Origin: Mageeibacillus sp. UBA1193
Lineage (GTDB): Bacteria; Bacillota; Clostridia; Saccharofermentanales; Saccharofermentanaceae
Assembly (NCBI GenBank): GCA_002310155.1
Contig: DBYF01000024.1
Coordinates: 3,270-12,551 of the forward strand
DNA length: 9,282 nt
Direction of reading: 5' to 3'
A program made the translations under genes and the position numbers. Shown one piece after another: positions 1 through 6,450 of the stretch. Position 1 is the stretch's first letter. The number at the start of each line of letters is the position of its first letter. The notes beneath the pieces are model-generated. The model was not told the DNA's origin. It did no database searches and saw nothing but the letters and a program-made list of their open reading frames with translations.

Positions 1-18
1 GCAAAAGGGCTCTGCTCG

Positions 19-47
19 TTGACAAGAGTTTGATTTCATACTACAAT
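19..47 (+). promoter_or_regulatory. Promoter of the tRNA-Ala gene
   Basis: A perfect -35 box TTGACA (19-24), a 17-nt spacer and a -10 box TACAAT (42-47) give a near-consensus sigma-A promoter. Transcription should start around 54-55, leaving a leader of about 20 nt before the tRNA. An 8-bp inverted repeat, GACAAGAG (21-28) and CTCTTGTC (50-57), brackets the -10 box and overlaps the -35 box. It may be chance or an operator. Confidence 0.85.
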
Positions 48-73
48 TTCTCTTGTCTTTGCAAAGACCATCT

Positions 74-149
74 GGGGCATTAGCGCAGTTGGGAGCGCAT
101 CACACTGGCAGTGTGGGGGTCAGGGGTTCAAGTCCCCTATGCTCCACCA
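74..149 (+). tRNA. tRNA-Ala, anticodon GGC
   Basis: A 76-nt gene folds into a complete cloverleaf with CCA encoded. Acceptor stem 74-80 pairs with 139-145, D arm 83-98, anticodon stem 100-104 with 112-116, and T arm 122-138 with the TTCAAGT loop. The anticodon loop CTGGCAG puts GGC at 107-109, reading alanine GCC/GCU codons. The third acceptor pair is G-U (G76 with T143), the G3-U70 identity element of alanine tRNAs, which independently confirms the isotype. It is a single gene facing the glmS-purA side, with its own promoter and a terminator directly after it. Confidence 0.97.
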
Positions 150-154
150 GAAAC

Positions 155-187
155 AAAAAGACCGTCTCAAACGAGACGGTCTTTTTT
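155..187. terminator. Bidirectional terminator between tRNA-Ala and glmS
   Basis: A 9-bp GC-rich stem, GACCGTCTC (160-168) with GAGACGGTC (173-181), has a 4-nt AAAC loop and is extended by an A5/T5 run on either side (155-159, 182-186). Read on the plus strand it ends the tRNA transcript before TTTTTTC. Read on the minus strand it ends glmS before TTTTTGTTT. The convergent arrangement and only 22 nt to the glmS stop fit a shared two-way terminator. Confidence 0.95.
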
Positions 188-209
188 CTTCTCTAACTGT
201 GTTTATCGA

Positions 210-2036
210 TTACTCAACCGTAACGGACTTCGCAAGGTTCTTCGGCTTGTCGATATCGCAGCCGTTCTCCTTCGCGACATGGTATGCGAGCATCTGCATC
301 GGAACGATCTCAACTACCGCAGAGAAGAGATTGTCGATCTTCGGGATGAAGATGACGTCGTCAGCCTGCGCGAGGATCTCGTGGTTGCCCTTGTAGGTAA
401 CGGCCAGAACTTCAGCACCACGGGCCTTGACCTCAACGATATTGCTCAGTGTCTTTTCCATGATGTGCGGGTTGCAGCAGAGAGCGATGACCGGCTGATG
501 CTCCTCGATGAGAGCGATAGTTCCGTGCTTAAGCTCACCTGCGGCATAGGATTCCGCGTGGATGTAGGAGATCTCCTTCATCTTCAGGGCAGCTTCCAGA
601 GCGATCGCGGAGTCGGTATTTCTTCCGATGAAGAACATGGACTTTGTATTGTGATACTTCTTTGCCATCTTCGGGATCTTCGGGTTCATGTCGAGAACTT
701 CCTGAACACGCTTCGGAAGCATCAGAAGTGTGGACAGGTGATGGTAGTAATCCGCGTCTTCAATTCTTTCAAGTGTTTTGGAAATATAGACCGCAACGAG
801 ATACAGAACGGAAACCTGTGTGGTGTATCCCTTTGTAGTAGCAACAGCAATTTCCGGACCAGCCCATGTGTAAAGGACATCGTCCGCCAGCTTCGCGATC
901 GTGCTTCCTACAACGTTAACGATCGCCAGTGTTCTTGCGCCTCTCTCCTTGCATTCCTTCATAGCAGCGATGGTGTCCGCTGTCTCACCGGACTGGGAAA
1001 GTACGATAAGAAGTGTGCGCTCATCGATCAGCGGATCACTGTAACGGAGCTCACTTGCCAGCTCACATGTGACCGGGATGCGGCAGAGCTTTTCGATCGT
1101 ATACTTGGAAGCGCAGCCTGCATAGTATGCGGAACCGCATGCTGTGATAACGATCTTATTGATGGACTCGAGATACTCTTTCGACCATTCGATCTCATCC
1201 AGAACGATCTTGCCGTCCTTGATACGCGGAGCAACTGTTGCCTTAACTGCTCTCGGCTGCTCGATGATCTCTTTGAGCATGAAGTGCTCGTAACCGCCTT
1301 TTTCAGCAGCTTCGATATCCCACGTGATACGGGCGATCTTCTTGGTGATGGTCTGTCCGGCCGCGTCAAATACCTTTACTTCGTCCGGTGTAAGTTCGGC
1401 GAACTCACCATCGTCGAGGTAGATTGCGTTTCGTGTGTTTGCAACGAGTGCAGTAACGTCAGATGCGAAGAAGTTCTCGCCGGCGCCGACACCCAGGATC
1501 AGAGGGCTGGCTTCACGGGCAACAACGATCGTATCCGGCTTATCTGTGCAGATAACGCCGAGAGCGTAAGAACCGGAAAGGCGTGCGGATGTCTTGATGA
1601 CAGCACGGCGGAGGTCGCCCTTGAAGTACATCTCGATGAGGTGAACGATGACCTCGGTATCTGTCTCACTGTCAAAGTGATAGCCCTTTTCGATCAGTTC
1701 CTCGCGGAGAGAAATATAGTTCTCGATGATGCCGTTATGTACGATAGCGAAACGGCCGTCATTACTTAAATGCGGGTGAGCATTCGTATCGGTCGGGGCA
1801 CCATGTGTTGCCCATCTTGTATGACCGATACCTGTCGTGCCGGGACAATTCTTACCATCTTCTGTAAGTTCACAGAGGTTGGCGATACGTCCGCTGACCT
1901 TATCGACCTTGATCGTTCCCTCATTCAATACTGCAAGACCTGCCGAGTCATATCCTCTGTATTCCAGCTTCTTAAGGCCGTCCAGAAGGATCGGGGCTGC
2001 CGGCTGAGATCCTGTATATCCAACAATTCCACACAT
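210..2036 (-). CDS. glmS: Glutamine--fructose-6-phosphate aminotransferase (isomerizing)
   Basis: This cytosolic enzyme makes glucosamine-6-phosphate from fructose-6-phosphate and glutamine, the entry step to UDP-GlcNAc and peptidoglycan. The 608-residue product is the usual length. The start is the ATG at 2036, giving MCGIVGY, because Cys2 must become the N-terminal nucleophile; the frame stays open 10 codons further upstream, but that start would bury it. An AAAGGA site (2045-2050) lies 8 nt before it. The glutaminase domain (about 1-240) shows HTRWATHG (72-79), HNG (100-102) and D126. The isomerase half has two SIS domains: ACGSAYYAG (299-307) and LSQSGET (346-352), then E488, H504 in GELKHG, and K603 in the C-terminal KNLAKSVTVE; these match E. 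coli numbering. It lies 78 nt behind purA and a terminator. No glmS ribozyme fits in that gap. Confidence 0.98.
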   Translation of the reverse strand: MCGIVGYTGSQPAAPILLDGLKKLEYRGYDSAGLAVLNEGTIKVDKVSGRIANLCELTEDGKNCPGTTGIGHTRWATHGAPTDTNAHPHLSNDGRFAIVHNGIIENYISLREELIEKGYHFDSETDTEVIVHLIEMYFKGDLRRAVIKTSARLSGSYALGVICTDKPDTIVVAREASPLILGVGAGENFFASDVTALVANTRNAIYLDDGEFAELTPDEVKVFDAAGQTITKKIARITWDIEAAEKGGYEHFMLKEIIEQPRAVKATVAPRIKDGKIVLDEIEWSKEYLESINKIVITACGSAYYAGCASKYTIEKLCRIPVTCELASELRYSDPLIDERTLLIVLSQSGETADTIAAMKECKERGARTLAIVNVVGSTIAKLADDVLYTWAGPEIAVATTKGYTTQVSVLYLVAVYISKTLERIEDADYYHHLSTLLMLPKRVQEVLDMNPKIPKMAKKYHNTKSMFFIGRNTDSAIALEAALKMKEISYIHAESYAAGELKHGTIALIEEHQPVIALCCNPHIMEKTLSNIVEVKARGAEVLAVTYKGNHEILAQADDVIFIPKIDNLFSAVVEIVPMQMLAYHVAKENGCDIDKPKNLAKSVTVE

Positions 2037-2054
2037 ATAATTGTTCCTTTCTTC

Positions 2055-2083
2055 CGTATCCTTCAATATCTCCCACGGATACG
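2055..2083 (-). promoter_or_regulatory. Inverted repeat in the glmS leader
   Basis: A perfect 7-bp inverted repeat, CGTATCC (2055-2061) and GGATACG (2077-2083), is separated by 15 nt. On the transcript the second arm ends just before the AAAGGA ribosome binding site of glmS, so folding could influence translation initiation or mRNA 5' stability. With the purA terminator next to it, it fills almost all of the purA-glmS gap. No good promoter is visible here, so glmS may depend on readthrough from purA. Function is inferred only. Confidence 0.4.
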
Positions 2084-2109
2084 AAAACGGGCTCTTCGTA
2101 AAGAGCCCG
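2084..2109 (-). terminator. Intrinsic terminator after purA
   Basis: A 9-bp stem, CGGGCTCTT (2088-2096) with AAGAGCCCG (2101-2109), has a 4-nt loop. On the minus strand it is followed by only four Ts (2084-2087) and then CG. It begins 5 nt after the purA stop. The short U tract suggests partial termination, which would let some transcripts continue into glmS. Confidence 0.75.
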
Positions 2110-2114
2110 CAGTT

Positions 2115-3392
2115 TTACTTTCTAATGATGATGCTCTCTCTTTCAGCGCCGACGGACACATACGTGATCGGGCAGCCGATTGCCTTCTCAACGTAGAGCA
2201 CATAGTCCTGAGCCTGTTTCGGAAGATCTTCCCATTTTCTGCATCCGGAAATGTCTGTCTTCCAGCCTTCGAAGTACTCAACGACCGGTTTGCAGGAGTT
2301 CAGAGCTACCGGGAACGGGAAGCGGTCGATCTTCTGACCATCCAGTTCGTACTGTGTGCATACCGGGATCTTATCCATGTAGCTCAGTACATCGAGCTTG
2401 GTCAGTGCGATCTCAGTCGCAGCCTGTACCTCGATGCCGTAGCGTGTAGCTACGATATCCAGCGGGCCAACACGACGCGGTCTGCCGGTCTTCGCACCGT
2501 ACTCGAAACCAGCCTTACGGAGTTCTTCTGCCTCGTCACCGAACATCTCGCATACGAACGGGCCTTCACCTACGCATGTGGAGTAAGCCTTTACAACACC
2601 GACGACATCCTCGATCTTGGCAGCCGGGAAACCGGAACCGATCGGAGCATACGCAGCCATTGTGTTGGAAGATGTGGTGTACGGGTGAATACCGTAATCG
2701 AGGTCACGGAGAGATCCGAGCTGAGCCTCGAAGAGGATGTTCTTGTCTTCTTTCTTCGCGTTTAAGAGGAAAGCACCTGTATCGCAGACGAACGGCTTGA
2801 TCTTCTCACAAGCATCATCGACCCACTCTTTGAGCATTTCCATGGTGTACGGTCTTGCGCCGTATACCTTGGTGATCGTCAGGTTCTTCCACTCGAGAAG
2901 ATCTGCCAGATGCTCCATCAGGTGATCCTTATAGAAAAGCTCACCGGCGAGGATCGTCTTCTTCGAATACTTGTCAGAATAGAAAGGCGCGATACCCTGC
3001 TTGGTAGAGCCGAATTTCTTATCAGCCAGACGCTGCTCCTCAAGGCCGTCGAGTTCTCTGTGCCACGGCAGAAGCAGAGAAGCACGGTCAGAGATCTTCA
3101 GATTCTCAGGTGTGATCGCAACACCCTGGGAACATACCTCAGAGATCTCCTTCCAGAGGTTTTCCGGATCCAGTGCGACACCGTTTCCGAGGATATTTAC
3201 AACACCATCACGGAAGATACCGGACGGCAGAAGATGCAGGGCGAACTTACCCTTTTCATTGATGACTGTATGACCGGCATTACCGCCGCCCTGGAAACGA
3301 ACGACGACGTCGTACTTTTCCGTCAGCAGGTCGACCATACGGCCCTTACCTTCATCTCCCCAGTTAATGCCCACGATTGCGCAGTTTCTCAT
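2115..3392 (-). CDS. purA: Adenylosuccinate synthetase, divergent clade
   Basis: It joins IMP and aspartate using GTP, the first step from IMP to AMP, in the cytosol. The length (425 aa) is normal. The start ATG at 3392 is preceded by AGGAGG (3401-3406) at 8 nt. The N-terminal P-loop-like NWGDEGKG (10-17) holds D13 and K16, and GGGNAGHT (35-42) holds H41, both at E. coli positions. Later motifs are recognisable but altered: GSTKQGIAPFYSDK (128-141) replaces the usual GSTGRGIGPAYEDK, LFEAQLGSLRDLDYG (220-234) replaces LFEGAQGTLLDIDHG, and TGRPRRVGPLD (302-312) replaces TGRPRRCGWFD. VGAERESI (414-421) sits in the C-terminal guanine-binding position. All key residues I can place are kept, so it should be active. 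It has its own promoter and a hairpin-bearing leader. Confidence 0.96.
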   Translation of the reverse strand: MRNCAIVGINWGDEGKGRMVDLLTEKYDVVVRFQGGGNAGHTVINEKGKFALHLLPSGIFRDGVVNILGNGVALDPENLWKEISEVCSQGVAITPENLKISDRASLLLPWHRELDGLEEQRLADKKFGSTKQGIAPFYSDKYSKKTILAGELFYKDHLMEHLADLLEWKNLTITKVYGARPYTMEMLKEWVDDACEKIKPFVCDTGAFLLNAKKEDKNILFEAQLGSLRDLDYGIHPYTTSSNTMAAYAPIGSGFPAAKIEDVVGVVKAYSTCVGEGPFVCEMFGDEAEELRKAGFEYGAKTGRPRRVGPLDIVATRYGIEVQAATEIALTKLDVLSYMDKIPVCTQYELDGQKIDRFPFPVALNSCKPVVEYFEGWKTDISGCRKWEDLPKQAQDYVLYVEKAIGCPITYVSVGAERESIIIRK

Positions 3393-3429
3393 GTCCGTTG
3401 CCTCCTAAGGTTTCGTGCAAGCTTTTTTC

Positions 3430-3464
3430 AAAACAAAAGTGTCCTGAATAGCTTATCAAGACAC
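3430..3464 (-). terminator. Terminator-like hairpin in the purA leader
   Basis: Minus-strand GTGTCTTGA (3456-3464) pairs with TCAGGACAC (3439-3447) over 9 bp, with one G-U, around an 8-nt loop, and is followed by TTTTGTTTT (3430-3438). It lies downstream of the purA promoter and upstream of the purA ribosome binding site. It can therefore stop readthrough from the upstream operon, and may also attenuate purA. The loop AAGCT (3450-3454) can pair with AGCTT (3419-3423), a possible pseudoknot. Confidence 0.7.
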
Positions 3465-3483
3465 CATTGTCAATCCGTCCCAT

Positions 3484-3512
3484 TTTATACTCTATATAAA
3501 GGGAGTTGTCAA
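3484..3512 (-). promoter_or_regulatory. Promoter of purA
   Basis: A perfect -35 TTGACA (3507-3512), a 17-nt spacer and a -10 TATAAA (3484-3489) followed by AT point toward purA. Start is expected near 3477, giving a leader of about 85 nt. The TGA stop of the epimerase gene (3509-3511) is inside the -35 box, so the promoter is embedded at the very end of the upstream gene. A second TTGACA (3468-3473) lies 17 nt before a poor TATTCA (3445-3450) and is less convincing. Confidence 0.88.
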
Positions 3513-4372
3513 GAATTTTCCTTATTCTCCCCTTCTTGCGGTGCCTCTTCCTGTGGTTCCTCAGGAACCGGACCGAGTACGATATCCGCAAAATTGATCG
3601 GAAGACCGATGGTCGGTACACGGACCTGCCCGGCTTTCGTCTTGCCCGGGAAGACCGTGATGCCCTTCTTTGGAAGGACGAAGGAGACCGTCAGATCTGC
3701 CGTGATCGCTCCCGGATCGACCTCTCCGGTATCGCAGTCCACACCGGTCGGGATATCGATCGCGACGACGCGGGCTCCGCGCTTATGACCCTCTTCGATC
3801 TTGGCTGTGATATCGAGAAGTGCCTGCGGAAGCGGTCTTGAAAATTCATATCCCGTTCCTATGATGCCGTCTACCAGCACACACGGCATACCGGGTTCGT
3901 TCTCATAGATCATGCGGGAGATACCGGCCTGCCAGATGCCCGGATCGAACTCCGAGGCCGGATGGATCGGAACGCCGAACTTCTCCGCGGCAGCGCGGTT
4001 GGTCTTTACTGCCGGAGACTGTGTCTCACCCGGGAAGCAGTCCCAGATCGTGACCGTATATCCCCAGGATTTCAAGAGTCTTGCCGCCACATAGGAATCG
4101 CCGCCGTTCATGCCCTTACCGGCAAAGAAATGGATCGGTGTATTCATCGCCTTAGCAGCTACTGTGCAGGCATTCGCCACCGCCAGTCCCGCGTGCTCCA
4201 TCAGGATCGGGATCGGTACCTGATATTCGTTGGCAGCCGCACGGTCGATCGCGCGCTGCTCTTCCCTCGTCAGCGTCATGCGGACACGACGCACCGGTTC
4301 ATAGGGTTCCTTCGGTGGTGGTGGATTCAGTATGCTTTTCTGTGGCCAAAAAGGACTTTCATTTTTTCTCAT
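3509..4372 (-). CDS. nnrE: NAD(P)H-hydrate epimerase (YjeF N-terminal / NAXE family), stand-alone
   Basis: It interconverts the R and S forms of hydrated NAD(P)H (NAD(P)HX) so that a dehydratase can restore NAD(P)H. In the 287-residue ORF the family motifs run in order: MEHAG (58-62), the Rossmann-type loop GKGMNGGDSYVAARLL (85-100), DGIIGTG (168-174) with D168, DIPTGVDCDTG (206-216) and PKKG (234-237). The ADP-dependent dehydratase domain (NnrD), often fused in bacteria, is absent, as in eukaryotic NAXE. Two ends are unusual: a proline-rich N-terminal extension of about 31 residues, and an acidic Pro/Glu tail (268-287). ATG 4372 has a weak GGCGGGG site 7 nt upstream. ATG at 4279 (Met32) would give a more usual length, but I see no ribosome binding site there. 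It follows the Gx gene by 44 nt, probably in the same operon. Confidence 0.9.
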   Translation of the reverse strand: MRKNESPFWPQKSILNPPPPKEPYEPVRRVRMTLTREEQRAIDRAAANEYQVPIPILMEHAGLAVANACTVAAKAMNTPIHFFAGKGMNGGDSYVAARLLKSWGYTVTIWDCFPGETQSPAVKTNRAAAEKFGVPIHPASEFDPGIWQAGISRMIYENEPGMPCVLVDGIIGTGYEFSRPLPQALLDITAKIEEGHKRGARVVAIDIPTGVDCDTGEVDPGAITADLTVSFVLPKKGITVFPGKTKAGQVRVPTIGLPINFADIVLGPVPEEPQEEAPQEGENKENS

Positions 4373-4416
4373 ATCAAGACCCCGCCTTATCCCTTAACAT
4401 TCAGTATCTTACCCAA

Positions 4417-4941
4417 TCATTGTACCATTTCATTTCCGATATGGTCGAGCGCTTTTACCACGGGGATCGTCAGGAAAGCGATAAGTGCTCCGGCAGAAGA
4501 TCCCAGAAGGATCAGGTATGGAAGATATCCGATCACATAGACAGTCTTCGTCACCCACAGCGCAGCAAGGATCTGACCGATGCCGTGGCTGGCCGCACCC
4601 GCGATGCTTACACCGAAGACGGATACATGTTTTCTCTCACAGAGCACACACATGGTGCCCCACGCCGCCATACCGCCGAGAAGAGAAAACAGGAATCCGA
4701 CGATGTTTCCGCCGAGCGCGAGGACCACAACTGAACGCAGGACCGCCACGAGAAGTGCCTCCTTCTTTCCTACACTGTAAAGCGTCACGAGAATGGCGAT
4801 ATTGGCGAGTCCCAGTTTAAACCCGGGGACCGGAAGGATCCCTCTCGGAAGGAGCCATGCCTCAAGGATGCTCAGAACAAGAGCCAGAGCAAGCATCATC
4901 GCGGTCTTGGTGATGTCATAGGCAGTTTTACGTCTGCTCAT
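4417..4941 (-). CDS. Gx transporter family / HepT component I-type integral membrane protein
   Basis: A 174-residue, strongly hydrophobic protein with roughly five or six membrane helices. The conserved PGFKLGLANIA (39-49) after the first helix, and the overall size, match the family annotated either as Gx transporter or as heptaprenyl diphosphate synthase component I (PF07456). It looks like a small substrate-binding (ECF S-component-like) membrane subunit; the substrate is not known from the sequence. Its ATG overlaps the stop of the NusG_II gene in an ATGA (4938-4941), implying translational coupling. This gene pair recurs in Gram-positive genomes beside ApbE. From memory, EetA/EetB of the Listeria flavin electron-transfer locus are these two families, but I could not verify that here. 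Confidence 0.88.
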   Translation of the reverse strand: MSRRKTAYDITKTAMMLALALVLSILEAWLLPRGILPVPGFKLGLANIAILVTLYSVGKKEALLVAVLRSVVVLALGGNIVGFLFSLLGGMAAWGTMCVLCERKHVSVFGVSIAGAASHGIGQILAALWVTKTVYVIGYLPYLILLGSSAGALIAFLTIPVVKALDHIGNEMVQ

Positions 4942-5396
4942 CGGGCGATCACCTCCACTTCTTTATCCGACCCGCTGTCCTTACCGGATACGATCTGTAC
5001 TACGACACGGTTCGGAAGACAGACGGCGCCGTCACCGGGAGACGTAAGGTCGCCCTGATGCATGCAGATCTTATCCGCACAGCTGCTGTCCATGACATAT
5101 GCTTTTTCAGGTGAAAGATAAATATCCATCTCCCCTCTTTCCGAGGAGATATGGTATACCATCGGGCCATCCAGTTTGGCCAGGTCCATCTCGAGGAGAA
5201 CTTCTCCGTCCTGTGTGATGCGCACATATCGGGCATCGCCGGAGTGCACCTTTCGGTGGATGAACATCCCGCCGATCAGGATCGCACAGAAAAGCACTAT
5301 CACTCCGATGATGAAGATATCGCCGGAAGCAAAGCGGAAATTTCTGGGCGGCAGTGCTTTAGCCGAAGTATTCGATTGTCCATCCTTCCTGTGCAT
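4938..5396 (-). CDS. Membrane-anchored NusG domain II protein
   Basis: A 152-residue protein: a basic N-terminus, one membrane helix (about 27-47, containing IFIIGVIVLF), then an external NusG_II domain (about 54-150; PF07009). The signature SSCADKICMHQG (104-115) followed by CLPNRVVVQI (126-135) is the hallmark of the family, with Cys106, Cys111 and Cys126 conserved. Despite the name it is not a transcription factor; the function is unsettled, and its partners point to envelope redox or transport. The frame opens at 5465, but I chose the ATG at 5396. It has AGGGGAAGG directly upstream, and the longer version would put 23 non-family residues before it and overlap ApbE by over 100 nt. The chosen start overlaps ApbE by 38 nt, and the end overlaps the Gx gene by 4 nt. 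Confidence 0.88.
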   Translation of the reverse strand: MHRKDGQSNTSAKALPPRNFRFASGDIFIIGVIVLFCAILIGGMFIHRKVHSGDARYVRITQDGEVLLEMDLAKLDGPMVYHISSERGEMDIYLSPEKAYVMDSSCADKICMHQGDLTSPGDGAVCLPNRVVVQIVSGKDSGSDKEVEVIAR

Positions 5397-6450
5397 GAAC
5401 CTTCCCCTGCAGAGATGAAGATACCCATAATGTACCATTTTCCATGCACAAAATACAATCGACATGCTCCCTCATAGCAATGGTCTTGGCTTCTCCGGAG
5501 CCGACGGAGAACAGCGCTGTCGAGAAGACATCTCCCTTGGTCCCGTCAGGACCGATGACCGTTGCCGAAAGGATATCCGTATTCGCCGGAACACCTGTTT
5601 TCGTATCCATGATGTGTCCGTATTTAACGCCGTCCTGCTCGAAGAATCTCTCGTACGCACCGCTGGTAATAACGCATGTCGCTTCACCGGGATCCAGCGT
5701 ATATGTGCAGCAGAGTTCGGCCGTGTTTCTCGGAGATACGATGCCGATCGAGACTTCGGATGAGGCCGACCAGGCACAGATATTACCGCCGAGATCCAAA
5801 ATGATCTTCTTCAGATCGTAAGTGCGGAGCTTCTGTGTGAGGATATCTCCGATAAAGCCCTTTGCGGCTCCGCCGAGATCGACCGAGGTTCCCGGCTCGA
5901 CATAGGCGCGGCGGTTGGAAAGAAGATGCACTTTCTTATAGTCGACCCGTGCTTTTGCATCACTGATCTCCTGAGTCGTCGGAACATGAGGATTCGTGCC
6001 GAAGCCCCACGCGTCCATGACAGGAGCGATCGTCGGGTCGAATTTTCCCCTGGTGCTCTCCGAATGTTTGAGAACCATAGTCAGCAGATAGTAGGTGTCC
6101 TCAGAAAGCGTCACCGGCTCTTCTTTGGTGGATTTATTCAGCCTGGAGATCTCACTGTCTTCGTTGGTGCGGGACAGCTTGGCTTCCATCTTCAGGAGCA
6201 GCTCGGAGGCATCCTTGACTGCGCGGCTCGCGTCACTGCCCTCCGCGGTAAGTGTGATATATGTGTCGAGCGCGAAGATCTCCAGAGTCTTTTTCTTCGT
6301 GGTCTTACATCCGGTAAGAGTGAGGATCCAGGAGAGCATGAACAGAACACAAAAAACAGAGGCCCTTCTCCTCCCCTTTCGGAAAGAAGAAAGCCCTCGT
6401 GATTTTTCTCTTATTTCATCTTGTCTCTTTGTCCAGATAACTGATCTCAT
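5359..6450 (-). CDS. apbE: FAD:protein FMN transferase, ApbE-type lipoprotein
   Basis: It attaches FMN from FAD to Ser/Thr of extracytosolic redox proteins, outside the membrane. The 363-residue product starts with a basic stretch (RKGRRR), a hydrophobic helix and the lipobox LTGC (45-48), so Cys48 should be lipidated. The ApbE fold follows: KFDPTIAPVMDAWGFG (136-151), the substrate loop DLGGAAKGFIGD (191-202), LDLGGN (218-223), SGAYERFF (263-270), HIMDTKTGVPA (279-289) and the metal site GDVFSTALF (306-314) with D307 and T311. Catalytic elements are therefore intact. The frame is open to 6531, but ATG 6450 has GAGGAA 4 nt upstream and gives a modest 35-nt overlap with the preceding gene. No acceptor protein with the usual flavinylation motif is in the window. 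Confidence 0.94.
   Translation of the reverse strand: MRSVIWTKRQDEIREKSRGLSSFRKGRRRASVFCVLFMLSWILTLTGCKTTKKKTLEIFALDTYITLTAEGSDASRAVKDASELLLKMEAKLSRTNEDSEISRLNKSTKEEPVTLSEDTYYLLTMVLKHSESTRGKFDPTIAPVMDAWGFGTNPHVPTTQEISDAKARVDYKKVHLLSNRRAYVEPGTSVDLGGAAKGFIGDILTQKLRTYDLKKIILDLGGNICAWSASSEVSIGIVSPRNTAELCCTYTLDPGEATCVITSGAYERFFEQDGVKYGHIMDTKTGVPANTDILSATVIGPDGTKGDVFSTALFSVGSGEAKTIAMREHVDCILCMENGTLWVSSSLQGKVHAQEGWTIEYFG
5400..5408 (-). promoter_or_regulatory. Ribosome binding site choosing the NusG_II start
   Basis: Minus-strand AGGGGAAGG ends 3 nt before the ATG at 5396, with the AGGGG core 7 nt away. It lies inside the last codons of apbE. It is the reason the start is placed here rather than at 5465. 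Confidence 0.65.

Noticed and set aside
2037..2114. glmS ribozyme or riboswitch
   Set aside because: The gap is only 78 nt and contains a terminator and a short inverted repeat. There is no ribozyme core and no room for one.
111..2765. Two long end-to-end plus-strand open frames (552 and 331 codons) antisense to glmS and purA
   Set aside because: They are antisense to two unmistakable genes. The first begins inside the tRNA, and the translations are Cys/Arg-rich without any family motif. They are mirror frames produced by codon bias.
3445..3473. Second purA promoter, TTGACA with TATTCA at 17 nt
   Set aside because: The -35 box is perfect, but the -10 box matches only half the consensus and lies inside the hairpin stem and loop. 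The upstream promoter is far better.
3509..4372. Epimerase as a truncated bifunctional NnrE-NnrD gene
   Set aside because: The frame ends after a distinct acidic tail and is followed directly by the purA promoter. No remnant of the dehydratase domain appears in any frame after it.
4419..4450. Promoter for the epimerase inside the end of the Gx gene (TCGACC, 18 nt, TACAAT)
   Set aside because: The -10 box overlaps the stop region of the gene and the -35 box is poor. Co-transcription with the upstream operon is simpler.
5397..5465. Longer NusG_II start at 5465
   Set aside because: The extra 23 residues lie inside apbE and look unlike a membrane-anchor N-terminus, whereas the ATG at 5396 has a strong ribosome binding site.
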